Below are positions 34,174 through 44,433 of a stretch of DNA of 56,314 nt, one piece after another. The stretch lies in assembly GCA_018398765.1 (NCBI GenBank), contig JAHBMJ010000027.1:2578-58891 (forward strand). The letters run 5' to 3'. A program made the position numbers and the translations under genes. The DNA is from Chromera velia. Lineage: Eukaryota; Sar; Chromeraceae. Within the stretch, counting starts at the first letter, position 1. The number at the start of each line of letters is the position of its first letter. The notes under the pieces were generated by a model, which had not been told where the DNA came from, did no database searches, and saw only the letters and a list, made by a program, of their open reading frames with translations.

Positions 34174-35937
34174 TCATTTTTCATCCCTCTCAGGATAGGA
34201 TGCTCCAGCCTCCAAAAGGACCGTCTTAGTTTCACTGTGTCTATTCTCTGAAGCCAGCTTAAGAGCTGTTCTCCCGAAGGGGTCTGCTGCGTTCACATCA
34301 GCACCCGCATCCAAAAGCGCCCGAACAACAGGAGTGTGCCCGCCGAAAGAAGCCCACATGAGAGGTGTACGCCCCTGCCCCTCACAATTCACCTCTGCCC
34401 CTGCCTTGAGGAGCTCTCTGACGGTTTCGAGGTGCCCCTTCTGGGAAGCAAGGAGGAGTGCAGACGACCCGAGAGTGTTCTTTGCATTCAGGTCTGGACC
34501 GTCACCGTCCCTTCCGGAGCCTTGCCGAAAGCTCAGGAGAGTTCGCACGACCTCCACATGACCATTGGACGATGCCAAAATCAGCGCTGTCGATTCATTT
34601 CTATCCACAACATTCAAATTGGCTCCTGCTCTCAGGAGCATTAGGACCAAATCATTACGACCATCGTTGCAGGCATAGAGCAGCGGTGTACCCCCCCTGG
34701 CAGTCGCTGCGTCAACGTTTGCCCTCCCTTTCAGAAGCACAGCAGCTACTTCGGGGTGTCCGTTTGAGACTGCAATATGGAGGGCCGTCACCCCTTCTGC
34801 CCCTCTGGTGTGAACGATTTTATTTGGGTGTGCATCGAGAAGAACGCGCACAATGTCTGAATTCCCCATCATGGAGGCAAGCAGGAGGGGACCCCAGCCA
34901 TCTGCAGTCACTACCTCCACCTCCGCCCCTCTAGACAGCAACGCTTGCACAACCTCCACATTTCCTCTGTCACACGCCAAGACCAGTGCGGTGCAGCCGT
35001 TTCTGCCCGCGATGTTCACTTCGCATCCTTCATTCAAAAGGGCAAGGGCGACTTCCATGTTACCCCTGAAAATCGACCACATCAGGGAGGTCCACCCGTC
35101 AGCCTTGCCACTGTGATTGATCTTCGCTCCCCCCTCTAGAAGAACCCGCACAACTGCTGAGTTTCCCTTGAGAGAAGCGGCGACGATCAAAGGAGAAAAC
35201 CCGTTGTCATCTTCTGCATTTTTTTCCGCTCCGTGCTGCAGGAGCGTCTGTACTGTTTCTGAGCTGCCCTCAGAGGAAGATGACGAGGCCCAAAACAACG
35301 CCGTAAATCCTCCTCGACTCACGGCATTCGGATCTGCGTCCCCTTCCTCCAACAGCGTCTTGACGATTTTCGTATTTCCCTTCCTTGAAGCCAGCATGAG
35401 CGCTGTGCAATCAAGTTTGTCCCCTCTATTCACATTCACCCTTTGTCTGAGAAACTCACGCACCACCTCAACGTGAGGAGTAAGGGCGGCGGCAATTAAC
35501 GCTGTCCTGCCTTCCGAGTCCGGCCTCTCCGGTGATGCTCCTAATGTGACCAGGAGTCTGACTCCCTCTACCCACCCTCCTCTTGCAGCTAGATGGAGTG
35601 CCGATTCCTCAAAAGACGAAGACGGATGCACAAAATCGGGCCTCTCCTCCCCCACAGGAACAGACACCAGGCTGTTCGCGTCTACACCGAGGCGAAGCAA
35701 CAGCAAGACATTGCCTGTGTTCCATTCAGCCCCTGGTGCACACTTTTCCACCAATTTTCTCAAAAGTCTAGGAGAAACAGGTCGAAATCTACGCACATTC
35801 CTCAAGACGACACAGGTTAGGCTAAACGGCACATGGGATGGATGGTCTTCCCTCGTCGGTTGTCGAGACTCGGGAGCGACGCCAGAACCCGCACAGGGGG
35901 AAGAAGGAGGGCTGGAGGAAACCTTACCCGATTCCAT
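34174..35937 (-). CDS. Ankyrin-repeat protein
   Basis: One uninterrupted exon of 587 codons, stop TCA (reverse TGA) at 34174. From about residue 110 to the end runs an array of roughly 13 ankyrin repeats of about 33 residues. Typical units are G(F/R)TAL.LA...G..E(V)V..LL..GA.VN, for example GRTALKLASENRH, GRTPLMWASFGGH and GVTALHIAVSNGH. The first 110 residues are Ser/Pro-rich, then carry a basic Leu-rich segment (about 45-80) that resembles no family I can name. No membrane segment is seen. It is presumably a protein-binding scaffold with unknown partner. The lack of introns is unusual beside its intron-rich neighbours and could reflect retroposition or a simple gene history. Start: first Met of the frame, with no better candidate. 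Confidence 0.85.
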   Translation of the reverse strand: MESGKVSSSPPSSPCAGSGVAPESRQPTREDHPSHVPFSLTCVVLRNVRRFRPVSPRLLRKLVEKCAPGAEWNTGNVLLLLRLGVDANSLVSVPVGEERPDFVHPSSSFEESALHLAARGGWVEGVRLLVTLGASPERPDSEGRTALIAAALTPHVEVVREFLRQRVNVNRGDKLDCTALMLASRKGNTKIVKTLLEEGDADPNAVSRGGFTALFWASSSSSEGSSETVQTLLQHGAEKNAEDDNGFSPLIVAASLKGNSAVVRVLLEGGAKINHSGKADGWTSLMWSIFRGNMEVALALLNEGCEVNIAGRNGCTALVLACDRGNVEVVQALLSRGAEVEVVTADGWGPLLLASMMGNSDIVRVLLDAHPNKIVHTRGAEGVTALHIAVSNGHPEVAAVLLKGRANVDAATARGGTPLLYACNDGRNDLVLMLLRAGANLNVVDRNESTALILASSNGHVEVVRTLLSFRQGSGRDGDGPDLNAKNTLGSSALLLASQKGHLETVRELLKAGAEVNCEGQGRTPLMWASFGGHTPVVRALLDAGADVNAADPFGRTALKLASENRHSETKTVLLEAGASYPERDEK

Positions 35938-36930
35938 TTTACTCTGGATCGAACCTTCGGCTTCGACCTCCGGACATGCAGCTGTGTTGATTTTGTAAGT
36001 TTGACTGACCTGACAGAGACACTGTCAGTCTGGCTGTGTTGGCAGTTCTGACAAGCTCTTTCGCAAAAAACACGGTAGCATTCTTTCAGTCGGTCTGCAT
36101 ACTGTCTGGCAGCTACATGTACAACGACGAAACCGAAAGCTAGTGAAATGTAGCAGAGAAATTTTTCGCTGCCACATTCCGTATTAAATTAGCCTATAGA
36201 CATGCACTCAGCCTGCCAGTCATGCATCAGTCATTATAATGTCCCTACGGGACATGCCGTGCCCCCCAGGGGTGAGATAGGGTGAGAGCATGGTGAGAGC
36301 ACTGAGAGGTGCGTCCATGATCGTGGTACATGCATGCAACAGGTTCCCCTTCCCATATTAATATATGGGAAATCTGACGCCATTCAGATTTTTGAAATCT
36401 GACGCGCCCATAAGGATGCGCGAAAGTCCCTTAATATATGGTGTATGACAAAACCCTCAATCACGGTTGTTAGCTGCACAAAAGCGTAGCTGCGGTATCT
36501 GTAAATGCCGTAGAGGGCTGGAGACGGCTGGACGGGCTTCAAGACGGTTGAGAAGAAGAAATAAGAAGAGCTCTGCTATTAGATACGTTTGCTAATAAGA
36601 AAATTAATGATGTAGAAGGACTTCGCTAACATATGGTGTTAACGTGAATAAACGTGAAAGAGAAAATGAAATTGTAACCGCAGCAATACATTACTGATAA
36701 ATCTTTAACAACTTATTTTTGCTTAAAAAAAAAAAAATCAGAGTGCTCCCCGCTTAAATCTACTTACATTTTTATTTTTTATTTATGGAGTTAATATATA
36801 AGTCTTTTACATACAGACACATATACTGTAATGTTTCTTTCATTTACTTTCATTTATATTGTGGCCATTCTAGTAGTAGCATAGTAGTATATGTAGTAGC
36901 CAAACATTATATACGTTTTCTATTATCTCT

Positions 36931-37183
36931 CACCCGCACGCCCAAACAGCTTCTGTTCACAAACTTATACATACTCATAAACACGCTCGCTTTCTCCGTC
37001 TCTCTTCATTCATCCACCTGCAGGCCTAAGCAGATTCTGTTACTGCACATACTTCCTTTTCATACCCCTCTTTCTCTATGCACCCGCACGCCCAAACATT
37101 CACCTACACACCCAAACGGCTTCTAACAGTGTTCACACACTTGTTTACCTAGCTTTATTCACAGGCCCAAACAGCTTCTGTTC
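36931..37183. repeat. Diverged dispersed repeat cluster (CCCAAACAGCTTCTGTT-like)
   Basis: About five related words occur at 36931, 37016, 37081, 37104 and 37160. They share variants of CGCCCAAACAGCTTCTGTT and are separated by 23-85 bp. Spacing and sequence are too irregular for a CRISPR array or a clean satellite. Confidence 0.55.
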
Positions 37184-37789
37184 ATATCTCTCCCTCTTGA
37201 ACTTACCAAGCGCTGGACCCATACGTAGTAAGCCTCTCCACAACATTTTAAAACGAATACTACAGCATCCACAGTGACATACACTATATATAGACAGTAT
37301 TTTGTATCCGAAATCCTTAAGTGGAGGTAGAAGGAAGTTAAGAAACCAGGTGCTGAAGAACAATAAGAGGGGCCAAGTAGAAAGAAAGAAGATGGGCAAA
37401 AAGAGGTTCCTGCAGATCACATTAACCGTTTTTCCTCTTTGTCAAGCGTACTTAGTGGTGGTACGGCCCACTCCTGACTCTGTAAGACGGCATGTCTTAA
37501 CTTGCCACTGAGCTTGGTAGCATAGTCAAACAACGGAGCAATTTAGAACAGCTTCACTTAGATGGTATGTTTTATCGCCTTCCTTAAAAACTACATAGAT
37601 GATCAAATCTACGTACAATTCCCCTCCATATGTGTTTTTGCATATGTACCGATACATCAAGGTTAGGCGCATGTTCGCCATGCATGCGTTGTACAGTTGC
37701 CGGAAAGCGCGGGTCCCGAAAGGCAAATGTAACCCGATTTATTGGTAATTCGACTTTTTTTTTTCTATAGGTGCGGCTAAGGGCCTTAA

Positions 37790-37940
37790 CAGATACCATG
37801 GCCGGGGGCCACGGCACGGGGGCCACGGCAGGCAACGGCATGCCGCTTGTATTAATAGATTGAGGGCCCCGGCAGCCCAAGGTCCGGGGCGGGGCATCCC
37901 CATGCCGGGGTCCTCGGGGACCCACCCCGTCGCACGGTCT
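37790..37940. repeat. GC-rich inverted-repeat block
   Basis: A dense G/C block with many GCCGGGG and CCCCGGC words in opposing orientation, abruptly different from the AT-rich sequence around it. Its reverse complement shares GCCGGGGCCC followed by ATTAA within 12 bases with the block at 7399-7417. Confidence 0.45.
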
Positions 37941-38345
37941 TAGCTAGTACGTCGGAAGGGAATTCTTGGTGGGGGAAAGCTCTGTTTTGAACAGCTGGGC
38001 CGCGAAAGTTCGGCAATCACAGTTGCAAATTTCGACTCCTTGCGTGCACCAGACTCATACCAGACTCTTGCAAACGAAGCACCGGGGACTTTCGTGGTGG
38101 TCCCCTTCGAAATTGTTGGGCATTCAGTTTCTCTGCAACGGAAACACCGAGCACCCCTTAGAGACGAAACGACCGTTGTAAAGGGGGCCTGTGTTCATCG
38201 TGCAGTTCACTGAGTCAATCGTTTTCTTCATGCCTTGCGCCGGAAGCTTTGTCCCTCCTGATGTAAAGAGGGTCGGCCGATGAATCCGTGAAAGAAACTT
38301 TGTTCGTTCATTTGCTTACCGAAAGGACACATACATACATACGAG

Positions 38346-41300
38346 ATGACAGATGAAGATCGTCACTCGTGTTCTCCTGAGGACGAAGCCGTCCTGATCA
38401 GGAACAGGGCGGTGATCGAAGGACTCGATGAGTTGAAGAACCAAAAGGAGCCCTTTAGATTCGGGCTGAACACGCTCGCAAAACTTGGAGGCCTCGGGAA
38501 GTCCAATGCAAAACTCTGTTTTCAACTGGGACTGGTCATGGGGGTCGCCTCTCTCGTTTCCTCTGTGCCCCACATCAACAATTGGGTCAACGTACTTGAA
38601 CCCTCTGCTTCAGTCAGTCCGCAACGATGGTGCATAGGTACATTCAGAGTGCTAACGCGTGAGCCATCGTCACTGTTGCTATCGGTCTGGTTCTCTCCGC
38701 CTTCCGTCAGTCCTCAACCAGCCCGTCTATCCATCTCCATCATCCTCGGAGTCCATCTTTTCATCCCTGTCCATGCGTCTGTCAGGCCTCCTGTAATTTT
38801 GCCGAGGCTCAATAGATGCCTTGCTCTTCCATCATGCTAGACTGCAGTTGCAGCTGAGTGAGTCGGTTACGTTCCCTTGCTTTTCTTGAATGCAGTCATG
38901 GACCATCATCACGATGGTGGTGGTTGTGCAAAAGACAACAGGAGGCAGTTTGAAAAAAGCGGTGTGGAGACTCGCAGGGACGTTCATGGCATCCGTTTTG
39001 GCGTTTATCATCATCCTCATCGTCCGGGCGATTGGGAATGGGGAGGCGGGTGAGGACTCGAAACTTTCTATGAGTGCGGTGATCGTGTACTTCTGTTACC
39101 TGTCTCTGGCTGGTGTCTTTCTGGCTGTGATTCAGATGAAGCTCGGCCAAGCGGACTATGTGTTCAGTGTCGCGATGTTTACTCTTTTATTGTTGGGGGA
39201 GACCGCGTTTAAGTGCGGGTCCACTTGTAGCTTCGAAACGATGTGGCCAGCCCCCGTGGGACGGTTGTTTGCGATTGTTTTGGGAGTTGCCTTCTCATTG
39301 GCAATCCTTTGTACATTCCTTCCTGCAACCGCAACACAGCGGATGGCAGAAGGTATTGAGACCTCTTGTCTGCATTTGGGGGATCTGATTGAATGCATGG
39401 GACAGAAACTGGGCGCAGCACCCCTGTCAAAAACCACATCGTTGGACGGGACCTCCCCAGGGGTGAGCATCAAGTGTCGTGTCCCAGCAGGGAAAGGGTT
39501 TTTCAGTGTGAAGGCAGGGGGTGATCGGTTCTTTCGGCAACTTCGGAGGTCCCTCGATGCTCTGGATCAAAAAGTTGCCAAATGCCGAAATTTACAGTCT
39601 TCCGCTTCGAACGAAATTCGTCTGATTCGATTTTATCGTTTTGTTGACGATTTCATTCGGAGGCTGGGCGAGATCCTCAGCTGCCAACGGCGTGCAAAGG
39701 GAAAGGGAGCATTGAGGGGGTGCGGTGTGATCATTGGAGGAGGCAACAAGTGTGCCCAGTGGCCGTTCCGGTGCCCTCTGACAGGGCGGAAGGTCCGGCA
39801 CTCTCACCTTGACCCCGAGTCAGAATTGCGCGTTCTGCGGGACCTGACTCGATTGGTCGACCATGTCTCAAAGGAAGTGTGGAGAATCTGCTTTCTCTGC
39901 GTCACAGGTTGGTTGGTTGCATGCACTCAAACGACGCTCCTCCTCTTCATTTCTTGTGGATGTCTTCTGTGTGTCCAGGTCTGTAGGTCTATCTTTTCCC
40001 CGTTTCTTTTACTTTTACTTTTCTTTGCACCTCGTCACCAAAAAAGATTGGTAACTCAGGGTGCATCTGTAAGTGGTCGGTCTAAAGTGTGTTGTGATGA
40101 AGGCTTTCTTCCCCGTCCTCCTAAGTCGACTTGCTGGAAATCTGTCTGTTAGTTGAATGACTCCGGATGCTTGACTGAGTTTGGGTGTGGCAAATAAATT
40201 GACTGAGTGACTGAATATTTGCATGGATTGGATGGATGGATGGATGGATGGATGGATGAATGAATGAATAAATGGATGGATGGATGGATGAATGCAGCCA
40301 CGGGCGGGGAGGTTCGATGTGAAGAGGAGGAAGAAAGGGTCATGCTCTTGGAGGGAGTCGAAAGTCTCTGCAACTTTACACGCGCTCTCTCGCACATTGC
40401 GGCCGGAAGGGCGTGTGCCAGAGAGGCAGTCGGGTTCCTCACTGAGGTCAGTCAGTCAGTAGGGCCAGGGGGGAGGGGCAGTGTGTCTGTGATGATATTT
40501 GGTCGATTTTTTGCCTCTCTACGTTTGTCCGTTTGTTCCCTTTTCCTGTCTCTCCTTCTTGCCTTCCATACTTCATTTGTCAATGAAAATAACTTTTTCC
40601 ACCCTCCCAGGATCAGCGCCTCCTGGAAGTCTTCTGTGAATGGGTGCACAATTGCACGGGTATACGCACAAGTGAAACAATTACAGAGTCGCTCGCAAAA
40701 ATCAGTGCTTCGTGAAACGTAGCGCCGATCCACGCAACAATTATACCTCCACACACAAGGACGTGCACAAATTCACCCTCCCTGCCTACACCAATAAAAG
40801 CAGAAACAAAGGAAGGCAGAAACAGCGAAAGGAAAGGCAGAAGGGGGGGGGGATGGCGAGAGAGACATGCAGAGAGCTTTACTACCGCCCCCCCGTTGTT
40901 TTCTTCAGCCTCTGCAGGGAATTCATTTCTTTTTGTCGCAATACATGATGAATCGCTCATGCACCTATTACCGTGCCAGTCTCTGTCTGATTCAGCACTT
41001 GTTCTTTCACTCACTCTTCATGCGTGTGTCTGCATGGGTTGAGGCTGATGCTGCAGGCCATTCTGAAGGCTCGCATATTGCTTGCCTACAGCAGTGAAAA
41101 GACGGCGCTTGTTTGGAGAGAGCGGACTGGAGAGTTCTCCACAGCACACCTCTCACTTCCGCCCCCACAGCCGAGCGTCGGTGCTTTCACACGACTGAGT
41201 TCGCTCCTTGTTGCATACAATCCGAAACCGAACAGCAGTCGAAGAAAGAGTCGAGGAGGCACCAAGCAGCGGCGCCGGATTGTTGAGTGGTTCCCGGCAG

Positions 41301-42409
41301 CTTCGGGTGATCTTTCTTGTGAGTCTGGGGATGGAGGGGAGACGGAGACGGATAAAGAGAGAGAAGGGGAGGGGAAAGGAAAGCGCTCGACGAGTACAAG
41401 TCGAGAGGCAAGCAGAGAAGAGGTCATGGAGACGGGGGTGGGAGTAGGAATACGTGCACATCCCCGCATCGAGACGGTGTTCGTCTCTCCCGGAGACAGT
41501 CCAATGGGAGTGGGTGCCCCCCTTTCCCCCCCGTCTCCAGACCCTCAAGAGGCCCCCCCCCTTCCGTGCCCCGGACCTCTGCCTATTCGATTACCGCCCA
41601 GACTCGCAGCGCCTGATACGAGTGAGGCATACGAAGCGGGACCGAGTCCGCTTGCAGATGCAGAGAGGGACATGAGTGGTTGTCCGAATACGACCAGATC
41701 TATGAGGGGAAACGGGTACGACCCCCGGCCCCTTGAATGGATCGCAGAGCTCCTGCAGGTCGCTGCAATGACAGGCCTGGTCGCACTCAAACGTGCACAA
41801 GCCCCGGAGGATCTGATTTCTTTTATGGATGCTGTCGAACGGGCACAGAGAGAGTCCGACAGTCGGGATGATGATGGAGGAGGGGAGGGGGACGATGAAA
41901 GTCCGGACATGGGAACGGGTGGAGGGGAAAAGGCACTAGGAGGCCCCCCGAGAGTTTTGCGGTCACAGCCGCAGGAAGAGAGGGGGGCCGACCAAAGCAC
42001 TCATCATGGTGAGGCCACAGGCCCTCTCCCATATCTTCAAGAATTCGAGGGGGGAGTGGAGAAAAAGGGGGGGAAATGGTTTCATTCTTTGAGAGAAGTG
42101 GAGGAAGATGAGAATGAGGCTCGAGACGGAGTACGTGAGCTGCGACCCGTAAGAGTGCGTGCGTCAGCTGGAGGGTCTCTGTCCTCCTCTGCCCCTTCGA
42201 CGCTTCAGGGGACAGATACAGGCAAGTCGAAAGAGAACGTAGAAGGGGGTGTGCGTGATGGGCTGAGGAGCCGGCCACCGGCATCCATGCTCTTCGGCTC
42301 TGTCTCTGGGCGCACCCGCCCGCTCCCCTTTGGGAGAAGCGCTCCCGATGTGTATCTCCGAGACCCGTCAAGGTGTGTGCAATCGGAGCAAGGCGAAAAG
42401 GGGGGATGA
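38346..42409 (+). CDS. ALMT/FUSC-like integral membrane transporter
   Basis: Exons: 38346-38612, 38896-39907, 40298-40446, a short exon from 40611 whose end is uncertain (about 40645), and 41057-42409 (stop TGA). Phases 0, 1 and 0 agree at the first three junctions. Total length is about 940 aa. Helices: one in exon 1, then SWTIITMVVVVQKTTGGSL and four more in exon 2. The tryptophan-led helix followed by a Gly-rich turn and a basic RLAGT segment resembles aluminium-activated malate transporters and the fusaric-acid-resistance (FUSC/AaeB) superfamily, which move organic or aromatic anions. A soluble helical region follows. The last exon encodes about 450 residues, mostly low-complexity (Gly, Glu, Ser, Pro), with a helical island near 41735-41850. 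Substrate and membrane are unknown. The exon 4 to 5 junction needs transcript evidence. Alternatively the gene could stop at the in-frame TGA near 40713 and the 41057-42409 frame be separate. Confidence 0.65.
40226..40297 (+). repeat. (GGAT)n/(GAAT)n array ending in a 3' splice site
   Basis: About 16 tetranucleotide units run directly into the acceptor AATGCAG before exon 3 of the ALMT-like gene. There is no polypyrimidine tract at the usual position, so the acceptor sits inside purine-rich repeat sequence. Confidence 0.8.
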
Positions 42410-44340
42410 CGATGTACCTACCTGAAGAATGAGGGTGGTGTGTGTCCCTGCAGATGTGCATGCATGTCTGTTGTGTGGTATGGAGTCACGGAGACTCTCT
42501 GTCCATTTTCTTCATATGAGTAGTCCCCTGCATGCACGGGAGAGAGAGAGAGAGAGAGACGAGGGAAGACTCCTTTTCTCAGTCTCACTCAGGCTTACTG
42601 TCGCGCGTCGTTGGGTACGTTCATTCATTCGTTCGTTCATGAATCCATTCGTTCGTTCGAGGGCCCGAAGGACGATCGAGGGTCTCCCTTGCAGAAATTG
42701 AATTTCCCCCGTGGGGTCGGATGCTGCCTGCCTGCATGTGGCTGCATGGGGTTGCCTGCCTGCCTGCCTGGGAAGGTCGGGGGGCCTGTCACTGAGCAGC
42801 AAAATTAAGAGAATTAAGAGAGAAAGAAAATTAAAAGTGCATGTATCGATCAAATGAACGGGATGGGGCGGGGGAGCGAGAGGGAATGCGCGGGCTTGGT
42901 CTGAGGTCCGCATGAGGAGCGTGGTTCCTAAATTAATTCAGAAAATTCGGTCGTTGATGGTCAATTTTTTCTTCTGTCTACGTCCCGTTTCGTTTCATCA
43001 CTCCCTTTTTCTGAGAATCTAATTTCTTCATCGCTCAACAGACAGACAGTTCAATCTGTCTCTCTCGCGGCTGCTGTGCTCCCTAGCTCCTACTTCGTTA
43101 CCTTTTCCTTGCGCCTTCGGATCTGGAATGAGGATTGCGGATTCGGTTTTGGTGACAGGAATGATTTGGTCGGGTTGAACTATTTTGCTGACTCTTCTGT
43201 CTTTCTTACATGCGCATATTCACTGTCACGCACACCCACACACACACACAGATGCCCACCTGTGTATGCAAACACTTTCAATGACTCTTTCTGGGCGGCA
43301 CTTCACCACGAGTGTGCCTGTCTGGAGTTTTTGTTTGTTTGCCTGTTTGTTTGTTTGTTGGTTGGTTTGTCTGTTTGTTTTTTTCTTTGACTTTTTTGTT
43401 TTTCGTGGCGCTTGTCGTGAGTCTTCTGGTCGTGGGAATTTTTTGCGTCGCTTTCTTCTCTCTTCTCAATTGCCCCCATGGTATGGGGGTGAAAAGGGCA
43501 AACGTCAAAATGCACTGTTGTGGTAGAACGCAAGCACTGCTTTTTGTTGATGCTTTATACACTTTTTGCCTTTTTGTTCCTCGTTTTGACATATGAATAT
43601 GAGTATCGGCGGTGAGCAGGTTGGACCGTCAGCCAGACGTGTGCGCACCCTGGCTGTCCTCAGGGGTCTTCATGCAGAAAGAAAAAAAGAATGGTTGTTC
43701 TTCAATTCCATGCCTCTACTTCACTCACACGCGTTCAATTTTGCCACCGTGCATCAACCTTTGCTGGCCAAATTATTATTGTGTCGGAGACTGCTTCGTG
43801 CATGCTCCTGCACTCAACCTCACTTCTCATTTATTAATTCATTCATTCATTCGTTCATTCATTCATTCATTCATTGTTCGCGGATTTCTGCTGGCAGTGC
43901 AGATCCATATGTATCCCATCGCACCTCGGCCGCTGTGTGGCCGTCAGTCTGTCTGTATTTTCCTTCCATAAAGACCTTATGTTCCCCGATTTTTTCGTTT
44001 CTCATTTACCCGTCAATTCGATCCTGCATGTGCCATGTGGTTCCCTCCGATCTTTTGACTGAATTCTCTCGATGTGCGCGTGTGCATGCATGCCCACGTC
44101 CAGGTTCATGCAGTCGGTGAATACTCATGGGATTTCTTCTCCTCGATCGATCTGCATGTCCCCCGTTTTTTTAATTCGATCGGCATGCCTTCCGATGCGG
44201 CTTTGCAACATTGGTTGTGTGCTGTGGGCTTGAAATCACGCTGCTCTGATAGTGCAGAAGCCGGTCTCATCCACATGACCATAATGAAAGGCTGCTGGTC
44301 AACCGCTGGAAAAACAGCTGAGGGGGGCAATTAAGAGCTC
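42410..44340. other. Microsatellite-rich intergenic region
   Basis: I see no supported gene. Simple repeats include (GA)n at 42540-42560, (TTCA/TTCG)n at 42617-42660, (CCTG)n near 42725-42772, (CA)n at 43228-43250, (GTTT)n at 43335-43383 and (ATTC)n at 43832-43875. Open frames of 60-175 codons are crossed by these repeats and show no conserved features. Confidence 0.6.
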
Positions 44341-44357
44341 TGGCACTGCATGTATCG

Positions 44358-44433
44358 GTGGCACGGAAAGAGCGCTGCCTGCAGCTTTTGAAAGAACGCT
44401 ACACAAAGCTGCAGGCAGCGCTTTACCGTGGCG
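44358..44433. repeat. Hairpin with 18-bp perfect stem
   Basis: AGCGCTGCCTGCAGCTTT at 44371-44388 is the exact reverse complement of 44405-44422, with a 16-nt loop. Pairing continues outward (GGCACGGAAAG against CTTTACCGTGGC) with one bulge, for a stem of roughly 28 bp. It could be a foldback transposon remnant or a small-RNA precursor. Confidence 0.75.

Larger units (their letters stand above)
35938..38345. promoter_or_regulatory. Divergent intergenic region with palindromes and dispersed repeats
   Basis: 2.4 kb separate the divergent ankyrin and ALMT-like genes. It contains TGCATGCA-like words at about 36221, 36331 and 37678. Small palindromes lie at 36238-36254 (ATGTCCC TAC GGGACAT) and about 36350-36371 (TTCCCATAT...ATATGGGAA). 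An AT-rich stretch runs from 36550 to 36930, a degenerate repeat cluster from 36931 to 37183, and a GC-rich block from 37790 to 37940. Open frames here are short and unconvincing. Confidence 0.45.

Noticed and set aside
36931-37183. Possible CRISPR-like array
   Set aside because: Repeats are diverged, spacing is irregular (23-85 bp), and the DNA is clearly eukaryotic nuclear.
42429-43592. Several 60-130-codon frames in the spacer after the ALMT-like gene
   Set aside because: They cross microsatellites, lack plausible splice context and show no recognisable domain.
43593-44120. 175-codon plus-strand frame
   Set aside because: It contains an ATTC microsatellite reading SFIHSFIH and no conserved segment; it is probably chance.
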